From: Zopfochytrium polystomum
Lineage: Eukaryota; Chytridiomycota; Chytridiomycetes; Chytridiales; Chytridiaceae
DNA: 30,904 bases
Assembly: GCA_025765615.1 (NCBI GenBank)
Contig: JAIVFJ010000502.1
Coordinates: 1-30,904, forward strand
Direction of reading: 5' to 3'
Below the pieces are notes generated by a model. It ran no database searches. It worked only from the letters and a program-made list of their open reading frames with translations, and had not been told where the DNA came from. This document shows, in pieces, positions 17,888 to 30,047 of the stretch. How positions within the stretch are numbered: position 1 is the stretch's first letter; every line of letters starts with the position of its first letter. Position numbers and translations under genes: made by a program.

Positions 17888-20800
17888 ATGGCAACTGCCT
17901 GGATTCCAACCTTTGAGTATGGTGGAACAAACAAGAAGATCTCTGTTCCTGCTACCATTGGCCGTGATGATTTGCTTCAGCTTGTGGCGACCCATTGGGG
18001 GATTGCTGCAGGTGTTTCCATTGAGTTGGTGTATGTGGACTCTGCCACTGGTGATGAGATTGTCCTTGACATGGATGATGATCTGCAGAGCCTGCTTTCT
18101 CAGAAGTTTAAATGGAAAGTAAGTCTCTTTGTTTATAATTTATTGTTCAGTGGCATTTCCCTTCTTACATCTTCCAAGGTTTATGTTGTCTCTACCCCCA
18201 GTTTCACTGCCAGCCTTGCGACTGGGGTATCAGCCGTGTTCACATCAGCACTGGACCTTCCCCGCCGTTTTTTCTTGGCCCAGGCCATTTCCAAAGATGA
18301 AGATGATAGCTATGACGACAGTCTTGTACGCAAAAAAGGTGAGAGTTATGGTTCAGTGAAGTGTGTTGCGATTTGTGTGGCTTACCCTGTGCCTTTTCCT
18401 TTCCTCCCTCAGCAAATTGGAAGAAGTTGATACCAGATGATTGGGAGTGCAAGAAGTCTGTTCAGAAACATCCTTTCTTCATAAGGTCTTCTTGATAGTT
18501 GTTCCACTTGGACACAGAAAACTGACTCTTTTACCAGCTACCGCAAGGCTTCAGAGTCAGTTTTTGCAAGAAGTTTGTTTGAGAGGATGAACATCACCCT
18601 CTTGGAAGCTTACACTGGATCTGTCCTCACTGAGGAGTCCAGGCTGGATGGAAGACATGCTTTTTGGGATGCAGAATGCCTTGCCTTTGCCCAGAAGTGG
18701 GATGTCAACTTTATGTCTGGGCTGTTTCACTCATCAGTCATCATTCTGCTGTGTTCTGATGCAAGTATGATGAGGATGCTTGAGGCTGACAAAAAGCCAG
18801 ACAACTGTTTGCTCGAGGTGAGATGTTTTTCCCTTCACCATTGCACTCTAATACAATGCTGTAGTGGGAGCTTGCACTTCAGATGAGGAAACGTGGAAGC
18901 CACGATATTATGCCTGTTCTTCTTTCAACCAGGCAGGAGGCAACCCTGAAAAATGGCAACAAGACGATCGCGTCAGTAGACTTCAGTACCTTTGATTACA
19001 CAAAGTTTCCTAAAAAACCGCATGCCCACCCGCTAAGTCCTGGACTCCAAACAGTGTCAGAAACTGTGAAGATGATTTTGGAGCTTAATGGGCCAAAGGC
19101 AAACCCTGAGACTGATGTGATGAAGTAAGTATTGGCACTTTTTGCTATCCCTTTCACTTTATCCTGATCATTGCAAAAAGGGTTGTGACTGAAGCCAAAA
19201 AAGTGTACAATCGCCGCAAGGCAGAATTGAAGACTCGAAGACCAAGCAAAGATGTTTCACTTTCCAGATCTAGTTTGGCTGTATTGGAGAAATGGTTGAC
19301 ACCCCTCTATGATTTAATGGATGTAGAGAGGGAGGCTCTCCTGAAGAATGTGCTTTCTGGATCCAGGCAGTGGCTGCTGAAGAAAGTGTTCAAGTTTCTG
19401 TCTCCTGATGATCCCACTGCGGCCAGCGCCAACAGGGTGATGTGGTTGAAAGGTGTGGCTGGAGTGGGCAAGTCTGTGATGGCTGCCATGGTTTCCAGGG
19501 AGCTGCAGGCGCAGGGGATGCTTGGTGGCTTGTTCTTCTGCAAGCATGATGACGAGTGTCGCAGCAGTGCTCGAAACCTGGTCTTGACTCTTGTTTTTGG
19601 TCTTGCAAGGTTAAGTCTTCAGTATGGAGAGATTCTGATTCAAGTCAAGCAAGACAATCCAGATATTCTGTCCAGATCTGTGTTTGAGATGATGAAAGTA
19701 TTGCTTGTTCAGCCATTGGAGAAGGTCATTGCTGCCAAAAAGCTGGATATACCGGTGGTACTGGTTGTCGATGCCCTTGATGAATGCAGTATTATTGGAG
19801 AGAGGAATGAGATTCTTTTAGTGTTTCAGGAACTGGACAGGCTGCTTCCTGATAAAGTGAAGATGCTGGTGACTGGACGGCCTGAGGTAGATATTGTTAA
19901 AGCCTTTGAGAAGATACCAGTTGAAGTAATTGAGCCAAGTGCTGAAGAGAACACTCAAGACCAGATTGATTTTACAAGAAATTATCTCAGAACTTTGAAT
20001 GCTAAGCAATCTGTTGTTGATGAGGGATCCAAGGCTCTGGTGTCAAAGTCTGCTGGAATTTTTGTCTGGCTTGTGACTGCTTGCACTTATTTGAGGAAAT
20101 TAGAGACTGAGGAAATCACTCTTGAGCAAATTGAAGACCTTCCTGAAGGTGATAAGATGGATGGAAGTGTTGACTCAATGTATGACAGAATATTCAATGG
20201 TATCCTTCAGTCTATCAAAGAGAGCCATTTGGAAACTCTTCTTCATGCTGTGTTGTCTATCCTTGTTCTTGCCTATGAACCTCTGACTGCAGCAGCCATT
20301 GTCTCCCTTCTGGACAAGGAGAAACCTGAAAATGAAAGTGTGATGATGTGCATCCGGTTGCTTGATCCGATCCTTCTGCTTGATGGTTCTACCAAGAAGA
20401 TCAGGATTTTCCACAAGTCTGTCAATGACTACCTGACAAGCCCAGAAAGATGCAAGCTGCCTGTTCAGATTGATCCAAAAAGTAGCCACTATGAATTTGC
20501 AAGCCTGTGCATTAGTGCCATGGACAAAAATCTGAAATTTAATATGTGTGATTTACCATTCTCAGATTTCCACTCAGAGATTCCTGATTTTCATGAGAAA
20601 GAGGAGAAGGGAGTGCCTGAGCATGTCAGATATGCAGTGAAGCATTTCTGGGAACACTGCTGTGACACGCCATCAAGTGGACACTTACCAAAGACATTTC
20701 CTCAGACAGCTGCCGTTTCATCAAACAGTCTGCTGGCTGAATTGCAACAATTCCTGCAAAAGCATGGTCATCATTTCCTGGAAGCCTGCAGCTTACTTGA

Positions 20801-22988
20801 CTCCCTCTATTTGGTGATTCCTGCCATGGCCAAGCTCCAGAGTCTAGTCCCCATTCATGAAAAGAAGCCACTGTACACCCTGATGGAAGACATGAAAAGG
20901 GTCGTGCAAAGGTTTCTCATTCCACTCACGGCATCTGCACTCCAAGTTTACTTTACTGCTGTGCCCTTCTCCCCAAGTGACTCTGAATTTTTTAAGACAT
21001 TTGTTCAGAATGTGCCTGAAAGTGTGACATGCCCCATAGTCATTAAGGGGCAACCTAAATCTTGGCCCTCCTGTTTGAATATTCTTGAGGGACACTCTGA
21101 TGGTGTCAAATCTGCAGCATTCAGTCCTGATGGGCAGTTTGTTGTGTCTGGAAGTGGGGACAAGACAGTCAGGATTTGGAATGCTTCCACTGGCCAGGAG
21201 CTGCATAAGATGGTGGGACACACCAAACAGGTCACCTCTGCAGCATTCAGTCCTGATGGACAGTTTGTTGTGTCTGGAAGTAGGGACAAGACAGTCAGGA
21301 TTTGGAATGCTTCCACGGGCCAGGAGTTGCATAAGCTGAAGGGACACTCTGGTCATGTCAAATCTGCAGCATTCAGTCCTGATGGGCAGTTTGTTGTGTC
21401 TGGAGGTTATGACGAAACAGTCAGGATTTGGAATGCTTCCACTGGCCAGGAGCTGCATAACCTGGATGGACACTCTGGTATTGTCAACTCTGTAGCATTC
21501 AGTCCTGATGGGCAGTTTGTTGTGTCTGGAAGTGATGATGAGACAGTCAGGATTTGGAATGCTTCCACCGGCCAGGAGCTGCGTAAGCTGGAGGGACACT
21601 CTGGCCATGTCCACTCTGCAGCATTCAGCCCCGATGGACAATTTGTTGTGTCTGGAAGTAGTGACACTACAGTCAGAATTTGGAATGCTTCCACTGACCA
21701 AGAGCTGCGTAATCTGGAGGGACACTCTGGTGTTGTCTACTCTGCAGCATTCAGTCCTGATGGGCAGTTTGTTGTGTCTGGAAGTTACGACAAAACAATC
21801 AGGATTTGGAATGCTTCCACTGGCCAGGAGCTGCGTAAGCTGGAGGGACACTCAGATTATGTCATGTCTGCAGCATTCAGCCATGATGGGAAGTTTGTTG
21901 TGTCTGGAAGTTTTGATGAGACAGTCAGGATTTGGAATGCTTCCACTAGCCAGGAGCTGCATAACCATAACCTAGAGGGACACGCTGCTTATGTTGCCTC
22001 TGCAGCATTCAGTCCTGATGGGCAGTTTGTTGTGTCTGGAAGTTTGGACAAGACAGTCAGGATTTGGAATGCCTCCACTGGCCAGGAGCTGCATAAGCTG
22101 GAGGGACACTCTGGCCATGTCAACTCTGCAGCATTCAGCCCCAATGGGCAGTTTGTTGTGTCTGGAAGTAATGACAAGACAGTCAGGATTTGGAATGCTT
22201 CCACTGGCCAGGAGCTGCATAAGATGGTGGGACACACCAAACAAGTCGCCTCTGTGGCATTCAGTCCTGATGGACAGTTTGTTGTGTCTGGAAATTTCGA
22301 CAAGACAGTCAGGATTTGGAATGCTTCCACTGGCCAGGAGCTGCATAAGCTGATGGGACACACCAAAGAGGTCTACTTTGCCGCATTCAGTCCTGATGGG
22401 CAGTTTGTTGTGTCTAGAAGTAAGGAGAAGACAGTCAGGATTTGGAATGCTTCCACTGGGCAGGAGCTGCATAAGCTGATGGGACACACCAAAGAGGTCA
22501 CCTCTGCAGCATTCAGTCCTGATGGACAGTTTGTGGTGACTGGAAGTAGTGACAAGACAGTCAGGATTTGGAATGCTTCCACTGGCCAGGAGTTGCATAA
22601 GCTGGAGGGACACTCTGGTGAAGTCAAATCTGCAGCATTCAGTCCTGACGGGCAGTTTATTTTGTCTAGAAGTTTTGACAAGGCAGTCAGGATTTGGAAT
22701 GCTTCAACTGGCCAGGAGTTGCATAAGCTGGAGGGTTTTTCTGGATTCAGTGATGTCTTTGCTCCAAGCCAGGCACACAATTTTAGTGCGCGTAATTCAT
22801 CAGGACAGCGACTGGAAAGTGGGGAAGGTGTTCTTGAGCTTGTGATGGAAGGTGGTGTTTGGTTCATCTTTGATGTCACAAAAGTCTGTTGCTGGCTTCC
22901 TCCTGAATTCCGTGGTATATTCCAACTCCCTTCAAGGCAAAGTGTTTTCATTTTGGGTCAAGGGTTTTCTTCTGTCATTCAATTTTGA
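17888..22988 (+). CDS. NLR-like STAND receptor: PB1-like, TIR, NACHT and 14-blade WD40
   Basis: Exons 17888-18118, 18179-18338, 18413-18485, 18538-18817, 18865-19124 and 19181-22988 give 1603 residues. All introns are GT-AG, 47-74 bases long, and phases 0, 1, 2, 0, 2 agree. Residues about 5-85 look like a PB1 ubiquitin-fold domain, with TNKKISVP and the acidic OPCA-type YVDSATGDEIVLDMDDDLQSL. Residues about 150-275 are a TIR domain: FFISYR (152-157), AFWDAECL, SSVIILLCS, CLLEWELAL, IMPVLL. Glu248 sits where NAD-cleaving TIRs keep their catalytic Glu. NACHT has P-loop GVAGVGKS (426-433), Walker B VVLVVDALDEC (527-537) and LVTGRPE. WD40 repeats fill 970-1517, then an 86-residue tail (CWLPPEFR). 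Fungal NACHT-WD40 proteins act in non-self recognition; ligand-driven oligomerisation that activates the TIR, with PB1 recruiting a partner, is inference. Start ATG 17888 has a Kozak-like context. Confidence 0.93.
21084..22727 (+). repeat. Thirteen 126-base WD40 repeats of high internal identity
   Basis: Thirteen 42-residue units in tandem with a shared core (AFSPDGQFVVSGS, TVRIWNASTGQEL). The seventh has two extra codons, and a decayed fourteenth begins at 22728. Variation is concentrated in unit positions 5-7, 9, 25 and 27. At position 9 the 13 units use seven different residues, and at position 25 nine, while the core barely changes. Fourteen blades suit two seven-bladed propellers. Near-identical DNA between units points to recent duplication or gene conversion. 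Confidence 0.95.
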
Positions 22989-24540
22989 TCTGTGGTCTCT
23001 TTGAAATTCTGTGCTTCTGTATTTTTTTGTATGGGGCAAACTTTTCTTGCCAAGTGTTTCATCAAAGGCAGTGTGTTTGAAGAAATTAAAAGGAAAGATT
23101 CCTCTGGTCAAGGAGAGACTGTCCAGAATTAGCATATCAAATATTCCAATATATATCATTTATTGTTTATTAGACAATGGGTTTTTCTAATATATTGAGA
23201 CCATTTCCATTTTTATACCCCAATTTTAAAAACTTGGAGAAAGAGGCACTTGAATGGTCGCAATTATTGTTAAGAGGCCATGTCAAGTAGAAATAGAGGA
23301 GAACTTATAGAGGAAAGAAAAACGTTGATTGGCTGAAACTGGATGGAGGAAACATTTTCAGCTTTTCCCTTGCTACAGTTAATCTTGCTCTATTTCTTTT
23401 AATTTAGCTGATTGAGCTCATTCAACATGAGAGGTGGTCTGTCTCTGAATCAAAAGAAATAAGTCTTTTCTTGCCTTTCTTTTCCTCTTCCTTGAAAACA
23501 CTTGGACCAGCTATTTCCGAATTAGCTAAAAAGACTCTTTCATCGTAGGCTGCTCATATTTGGTACACTCAATATCAACCATGACTTGAGTTTGCACCCG
23601 ATTTTGGTGCAGTTTAGTTCATTTTTCATGGACTTGGACCAGCACACTTGCAGCGGCGACCAAAATTCAGGGAATTTGTTTTTCAGGATGCCCTTTTGGG
23701 GATCAGTATTTCTTATCATCATCTACTTGCATGCAAGATTTCAGCTGGCTAACTGTACTCGTTCAGGTGCGACAAGGCCACGAATCGGGGCCAATTCGAC
23801 GTTTTTGGGGTCACAGCAGGGTCAACTGACACCTTCCATTCAGTGAAGATTTTTCCCCACTTTGTGTGCCTGTCCCTGACTGAATTCTGAACAGATTTGC
23901 TTGATTTAGGCTCATTGGAAAGGTCTATCAATCTCCTACCACCTCTCAAAGTTTCAGGGCAGGCGCATTTGTTTTCGTAGAGTTATTGCGTGCGCAATCC
24001 TTTCTCACTTTTCTTATTGTTTCTGCTTTTCTTTTGTCCTTTCCAAAATTTCTGGTGTCTCTTTTCTCTTTGTTGACTATTTTTGAAATGTCTCTCCCCT
24101 CCCTATTTGGTTGGTGTCTTCCTCGTACCTCTTCAATGCTTTTTGAGTTCTTTTTTTCGTGTTTTTCTAAATATTTTAAATTTTCCTTTCCCATACCCTG
24201 CCAAACCTCACCCCTCCACCAATTTTTGTCCTAAAAATCTGCAAAAATACCCATTCAACTCCCTTTCTCCTGCTGTCATTCTACTCGTTTAATTATCTTT
24301 TTCCAAAAACCTGCCAAGGTTTTTTTGTCTGTCTCCTCCCTATCTAAACCCAAAATACCCATCTCTTTCAAGTTCTTTCATACTTTCTTCTTCCTCTCTT
24401 CCTATTCTCAGAACAATTTGGGCTGGGGATAGGCAAGTCTTGCTGTTTCAGTGGTGATCTTGGCTTCAACTCCTTCTACTTTTTTAGTTTCTCACCTTTA
24501 TACCCCCTCTTTCTTCACTTCCATTTGGGCACACAGGTGC
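22989..24540. other. AT-rich region downstream of the NLR gene, no gene seen
   Basis: About 1.5 kb with only short unsupported frames. The stretch 24000-24420 is strongly pyrimidine-rich on the plus strand; its minus-strand shadow is a Lys/Arg/Glu-rich frame that I do not believe. No poly(A) signal was assigned for the NLR transcript. Confidence 0.5.
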
Positions 24541-24559
24541 TGTGCTGTCAGTTTTGCTG

Positions 24560-25000
24560 TGTTCCCCACATGTTGAAGGTCTCCTTATGCCAATGTGTTG
24601 GAGACAGTCCGCAAGGCATTTTGGGACAGCTGTAACAAGCAACTGGTTCATGACTCCTTTGGTATGTGACAGTTCATTCTTGACCTTGAGCGTCGCCTGC
24701 AGAGCAAGGCGGTCATTAAGAGCAAAATGAGGATTCCTGGGGCATCCTATCGTCAACAGTTGTCAGCAAGCTCAGGATGCTACAACTCCAACGACGGCAA
24801 TTTCTCCTGAGGAGAGGGCCATTGCGGTGCCTAGCAGCTTCAAACTCCTGTGTGACTACACCGAGGTCTCAGTGATAAAGTCTAGGGATTTTATTCGCAA
24901 AAACAAGCGTACCTGTTATAAAACTGCAAGGATCGGGACCCCTATTATTGCTCCCAGTTCTTTAGTTTCCAAGGCGTTATCAAAGTGTATTTGTGGCTAA
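24560..25000 (+). pseudogene. Decayed coding sequence of unknown family
   Basis: Two overlapping coding-like stretches in different frames. The first (about 24594-24810) reads NVLETVRKAFWDSCNKQLVH, meets TGA, then continues with FILDLERRLQSKAVIKSKMR. The second, 24773-25000, is 75 codons without a stop and without ATG, containing SPEERAIAVPSSFKLLCDYT. Amino-acid composition is protein-like, and the joint frame change suggests one broken gene. I do not recognise the family; transposon origin is as likely as a host gene. Confidence 0.3.
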
Positions 25001-26298
25001 CCCGTCTTTATTATTGGGCCTGCTTTTACTACTTTTGTCTTAACAGTTTCTGTTGCGCCAGGGTTTTCCCAACATATTATCTTTTTCAGTGACTAACGGA
25101 GACTGCCTGACTGCCTAGGGATGGGGTGCCTGACAGGCTGTACCCCAAGCCCGCCTAAGTTATTATTTATTTTCGGCACTTGGACATATACGCATAGGGT
25201 TGGGGGGACTTAGAGCATTTGTGGTGGATGCTCCAAGTCAGGGGGGTTGACTTGTCAATTTTCTCTCTCTCTGTTTTTGGGCCATTTCTCTTTTTCCATT
25301 TTTTTCTTCAATCTGATTTCTGTCCATTGGCACCAATACAGAGTCCCTTCAAATCCATCTGGCTCACAAAGGTGAGGGTAGTGAGAGATGGTACACACCT
25401 GGGTGTGTACATGGTCCCTTCGTGGGGCTCCTCTTAAGGGGCCGTGGGTGGGGAATGCAGCTGGCCCCACCAGCGACTGTGTGACATTGCCAGCTCTGTG
25501 TTGGGGTGAGGATCCCTGGCGCTTGCCTGCCGCGACGATGGTGGTGGTGGTGGCGGCGACAACAACGGCGTCATCGTCCCCAACCTTCCTGTCCCTGCAA
25601 GGGTGTTGGTGGCTGCGCCTGGTGCAGCCCCTGACACCTGAGAGTTCGATCTACAAGTGCCTGCCTTGATCCTATTGCTGTGAGGGTGAGATGTGTGAGT
25701 ACGAGTGCGATGCGATATAGCCCGTTGGTCGAGTGATCGTGCCAACGCAGCCCAGCAAGGTGCATGTACGATTGCAGGTGTTTCCACGTGCGAGTTCCCT
25801 GCTGGCGACCTTCCGACCCCTACATAGTCGACTCCCTTCTCTCTCTCCCCCCTGTTGCTGGCGACAACAAGGGTTTGGGGCGAAGGTCGCGCCCTGTCCG
25901 TCCCGTTGCTATTAACCGCTCCTGTTGTATTTGAGATTAGGTTCCTGAGATAAAAACCCCCGTTTCCCTCTTCTCTCTCTTTATTCTGCAGTTGTGTTGC
26001 GCCCTCGGGAGTGCCCTTCCGTTTCCCCTCGCATTGGCCTGCGGCCACACGAGTAATCGGTGCTCTGGCACCAATCCTTCAGAGGATTGTCCCTCTGAAT
26101 GTTCATTCTTTGTGTTTGAGACCCCTGTTAGACAGATCAGTAGGGATACTTCCTGGACTAGGCAAGTAGTAGGGTTGAAACACCCCCTAGACAACAGCCC
26201 AACAAAGTTAGTTTTAGCCCATTAATATCCTTTCCCTTCACTCTAGAGCCTAGATCCCAGGGGCAAAGGAGTGAGTATAGTCTCACACTCCTCAGGTC
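25001..26298. other. Spacer, possibly retroelement leader, no gene called
   Basis: Mixed composition. A minus-strand frame (25434-26048) is open for 204 codons but is Ser/Thr/Pro/Gly-rich without recognisable domains. The region precedes the gag-like frame at 26299 and could hold the LTR or leader of that element, but no paired LTR or primer-binding site was found. Confidence 0.35.
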
Positions 26299-27293
26299 TT
26301 GACGCCAGCTGTGCCAAAGACACCAGTGACTGACAACAACGTGGACTGTCTTACGGAGGAGTTCAAGAAGATGACACTCTTCCTGAAGAAGTCTGAAGCC
26401 CTGAAGCCTTCAGACTTCAATGGAAGTGCCACGGCAATCAAGGCTTACATTGATATTTTTGGCAACATCAATAACATGGTGTGAGAAGCGGTCCTTGGTG
26501 CGTTTTGGCAGTGGTGGTGGCGAATCCTGCTCCCGCTCAAAGGAGCGACCTGCAGCCAAGTGTCATTGTTGTGGTGCTACCAATGATGATGGCAGCCACA
26601 GCCACATTCGCTCCTGCCAGGTCTTGAAAGAAGACATTGCCAGCAGGGTAGATGTGATGATTTCTACTCATGAGAATGATCAACCCATGCTCTCGACCAA
26701 AGCTGGGAAGCGACTTACCTACCGTCAGCTTGCAGCAGGTGGTGAAGGAGCTGATGTTAAAAGGAGCTTCAGCCAACGCCATTGTTCTTGAGCTTGCGTC
26801 CAGCAGCAACAACTCAAGCATGTAGACAGCTGGGGAGACAGCGGAGACAGCGCTGGGAGCAGATGGTGTTCGTCCCTTCTGTCAAAGACGGTCAGTTTTG
26901 GCACCTGTCAATCTACGGCTGGGAGGAGGACTTGGATGTCGTTCTTGCTGAGTTCTTTAAGGACAAGCCACCAATCTCAGCTGCTCACATGGTGGAGGCA
27001 GCTGGGGTCTTGCAGCTGGTGTATGGGATGATACCTGCATTGCAGTGGTGGAGGCTGCTGTTCTTGCAGAGAAGCGTGGATGCGACGAAGGAAGAGCTTG
27101 CCTTGGCCTTTGCCAGGCGAAATCCCTGGCCTTTCCCTTGCTGTTTCACAGGCTTGGTATTTGGAGCTTCAGAACCGCACCTTGGTCCTTGTCAACATGT
27201 ACTTCCCAGCAGCCAGTCGGGAGCGTGACAACAGGATTGTTTATAAGAAGGGCATGCAGCATCAAGTCTACCTTCATCTTTCAAAGACTTGAC
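26299..27293 (+). mobile_element. Degenerate retroelement-like sequence (gag-like, zinc knuckle, EEP-like)
   Basis: A short frame (26299-26484) has a gag-like run (FLKKSEALKPSDFNGSATAI). After a frame change, 26565-26625 encodes a Cys/His cluster (CHCCGATNDDGSHSHIRSC) like a nucleic-acid-binding knuckle. Further on, 27150-27293 reads LQNRTLVLVNMYFPAASRER, resembling the VNxYxPxxxxER segment of EEP endonucleases in LINEs. The frame changes at least three times, so this is a relic. The order gag/knuckle then endonuclease suggests a non-LTR element unrelated to LINE A and B. Each match is weak alone. Confidence 0.33.
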
Positions 27294-27299
27294 TGGGGA

Positions 27300-28010
27300 A
27301 GTTCAACTTGCTGTTTCTTCTCTTGCTTTTGATGTCATGACGAAGTCCAAGACAGTGGCAGAAAAGGTTTGGCCTGTCGCCACACAGCATAGAAAGCGCA
27401 TTGAGGCGTTCCTCTCCTTGAAGTTTGGAGCTCTCAACAATCAGCAACACATTCTTCTGCTTGTCACTTGCATCCAAATGCTTCAGTCCTTCAACGATAA
27501 TCTTCAGGAAAGCATCTTCAGGGGTCTTGAGAAAAATGGAATCTCCATACTTAAAATCTTCAGCACCCAAACAACTTCACAGAACTTCCTGAATGAAGGA
27601 AGCACACAGCGCAGATTCCAGATTGTTGTGGCAACAAGCTGCTGGGTGCATGTTCTTCTGCACATCCTTGTGCTTGCAGAAGAACACTGACCCCAGCACG
27701 TACATGCCTGGAAGGTTCTGGCTAATAAGCCAGGCAACCACAGACTTGCCAAGGCCAGCTCCTCCATTCAACCACAAAACGTTGCCCACTTCAGAAGAGA
27801 AGCCAGGAATGCACCCTCTGATGAAAGCATCCTGGTTCCGTCCACACAGGTACTCTTGTGCCTCTCAATGTCAACAGCAACATCCACAGGTTTGAGCCAA
27901 TTCTTGACTCCATCCACAGTTGTCTGATCAACAGCTGCCACAGCGGGCGGGAATATGAACAATCTGGCGCTGCTTGATTTTGGACTGGCCCCGCGGAATC
28001 GAGCACTTGA
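27300..28010 (-). pseudogene. NACHT-domain relic of a second NLR-like gene
   Basis: On the minus strand VKNWLKPVDVAVDIERHK aligns with EKWLTPLYDLMDVER of the intact NLR. A one-base shift near 27850 leads to GNVLWLNGGAGLGKSVVAWL, a complete P-loop in the same context as NRVMWLKGVAGVGKSVMAAM, followed by VLGSVFFCKH (compare LGGLFFCKH). After another break the Walker B position reads VLLIVESS instead of a DALDEC-type motif, and the GRP sensor appears as GDRPN. No TIR, PB1 or WD40 sequence adjoins it. It is a diverged, frameshifted paralogue rather than a copy of the neighbour. Confidence 0.75.
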
Positions 28011-28175
28011 AAAAGAAAAACACGCGGAAATAAGCAGGTGTTGTCTGGAATTCAAATCAAAAACGGACGAGTTGTTTGTCTTCGTCGTCCGTTTTTGCTT
28101 GATTTTTGTTTTTCCGCCCGACTTCTTTTGCATTTGGTGTTGTTATTTTTTTTGTTGTTTTTTGTGTGGCTCTCT

Positions 28176-28215
<40 letters not shown>

Positions 28216-28317
28216 CGTCCATCCCTCTCTCCGTCCCTCTTCTTCTCTCTCCCACATCGCATAGAATTAATATAAAAATGACACAAAAAAAAAGTTCACA
28301 CAGTTCTGCGGCAAAAC
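28011..28317 (+). promoter_or_regulatory. Upstream region of the aldo/keto reductase, with CT repeat
   Basis: A 46-base CT microsatellite (28170-28215, one slip) and T-rich sequence precede the start codon, with ATTAATATAAAA at 28266-28277 as a possible AT-rich core. Pyrimidine tracts are common in front of constitutive fungal genes; no specific factor is implied. Confidence 0.5.

Positions 28318-30047
<1,730 letters not shown>

Noticed and set aside
18202..18338. CCCCCAG at 18195-18201 as the intron 1 acceptor of the NLR
   Set aside because: It puts exon 2 in a frame that stops after about 30 codons; the CTTCCAAG acceptor ending at 18178 keeps phase through all later exons.
18486..18524. 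GACACAG (before 18518) as the intron 3 acceptor of the NLR
   Set aside because: Phase does not match the preceding donor; TTTTACCAG at 18537 does, and restores the FFISYR TIR strand.
20844..22951. Long minus-strand frames across the WD40 array
   Set aside because: Their periodic sequence (SGSIPNPDC repeats) is the antisense of the WD40 repeats.
23946..24194. Minus-strand Lys/Arg/Glu-rich frame
   Set aside because: Antisense of a pyrimidine-rich spacer; charged low-complexity composition and no domain.
25434..26048. 204-codon minus-strand frame
   Set aside because: No recognisable domain or neighbouring support and low-complexity composition; kept only as a note in the spacer entry.
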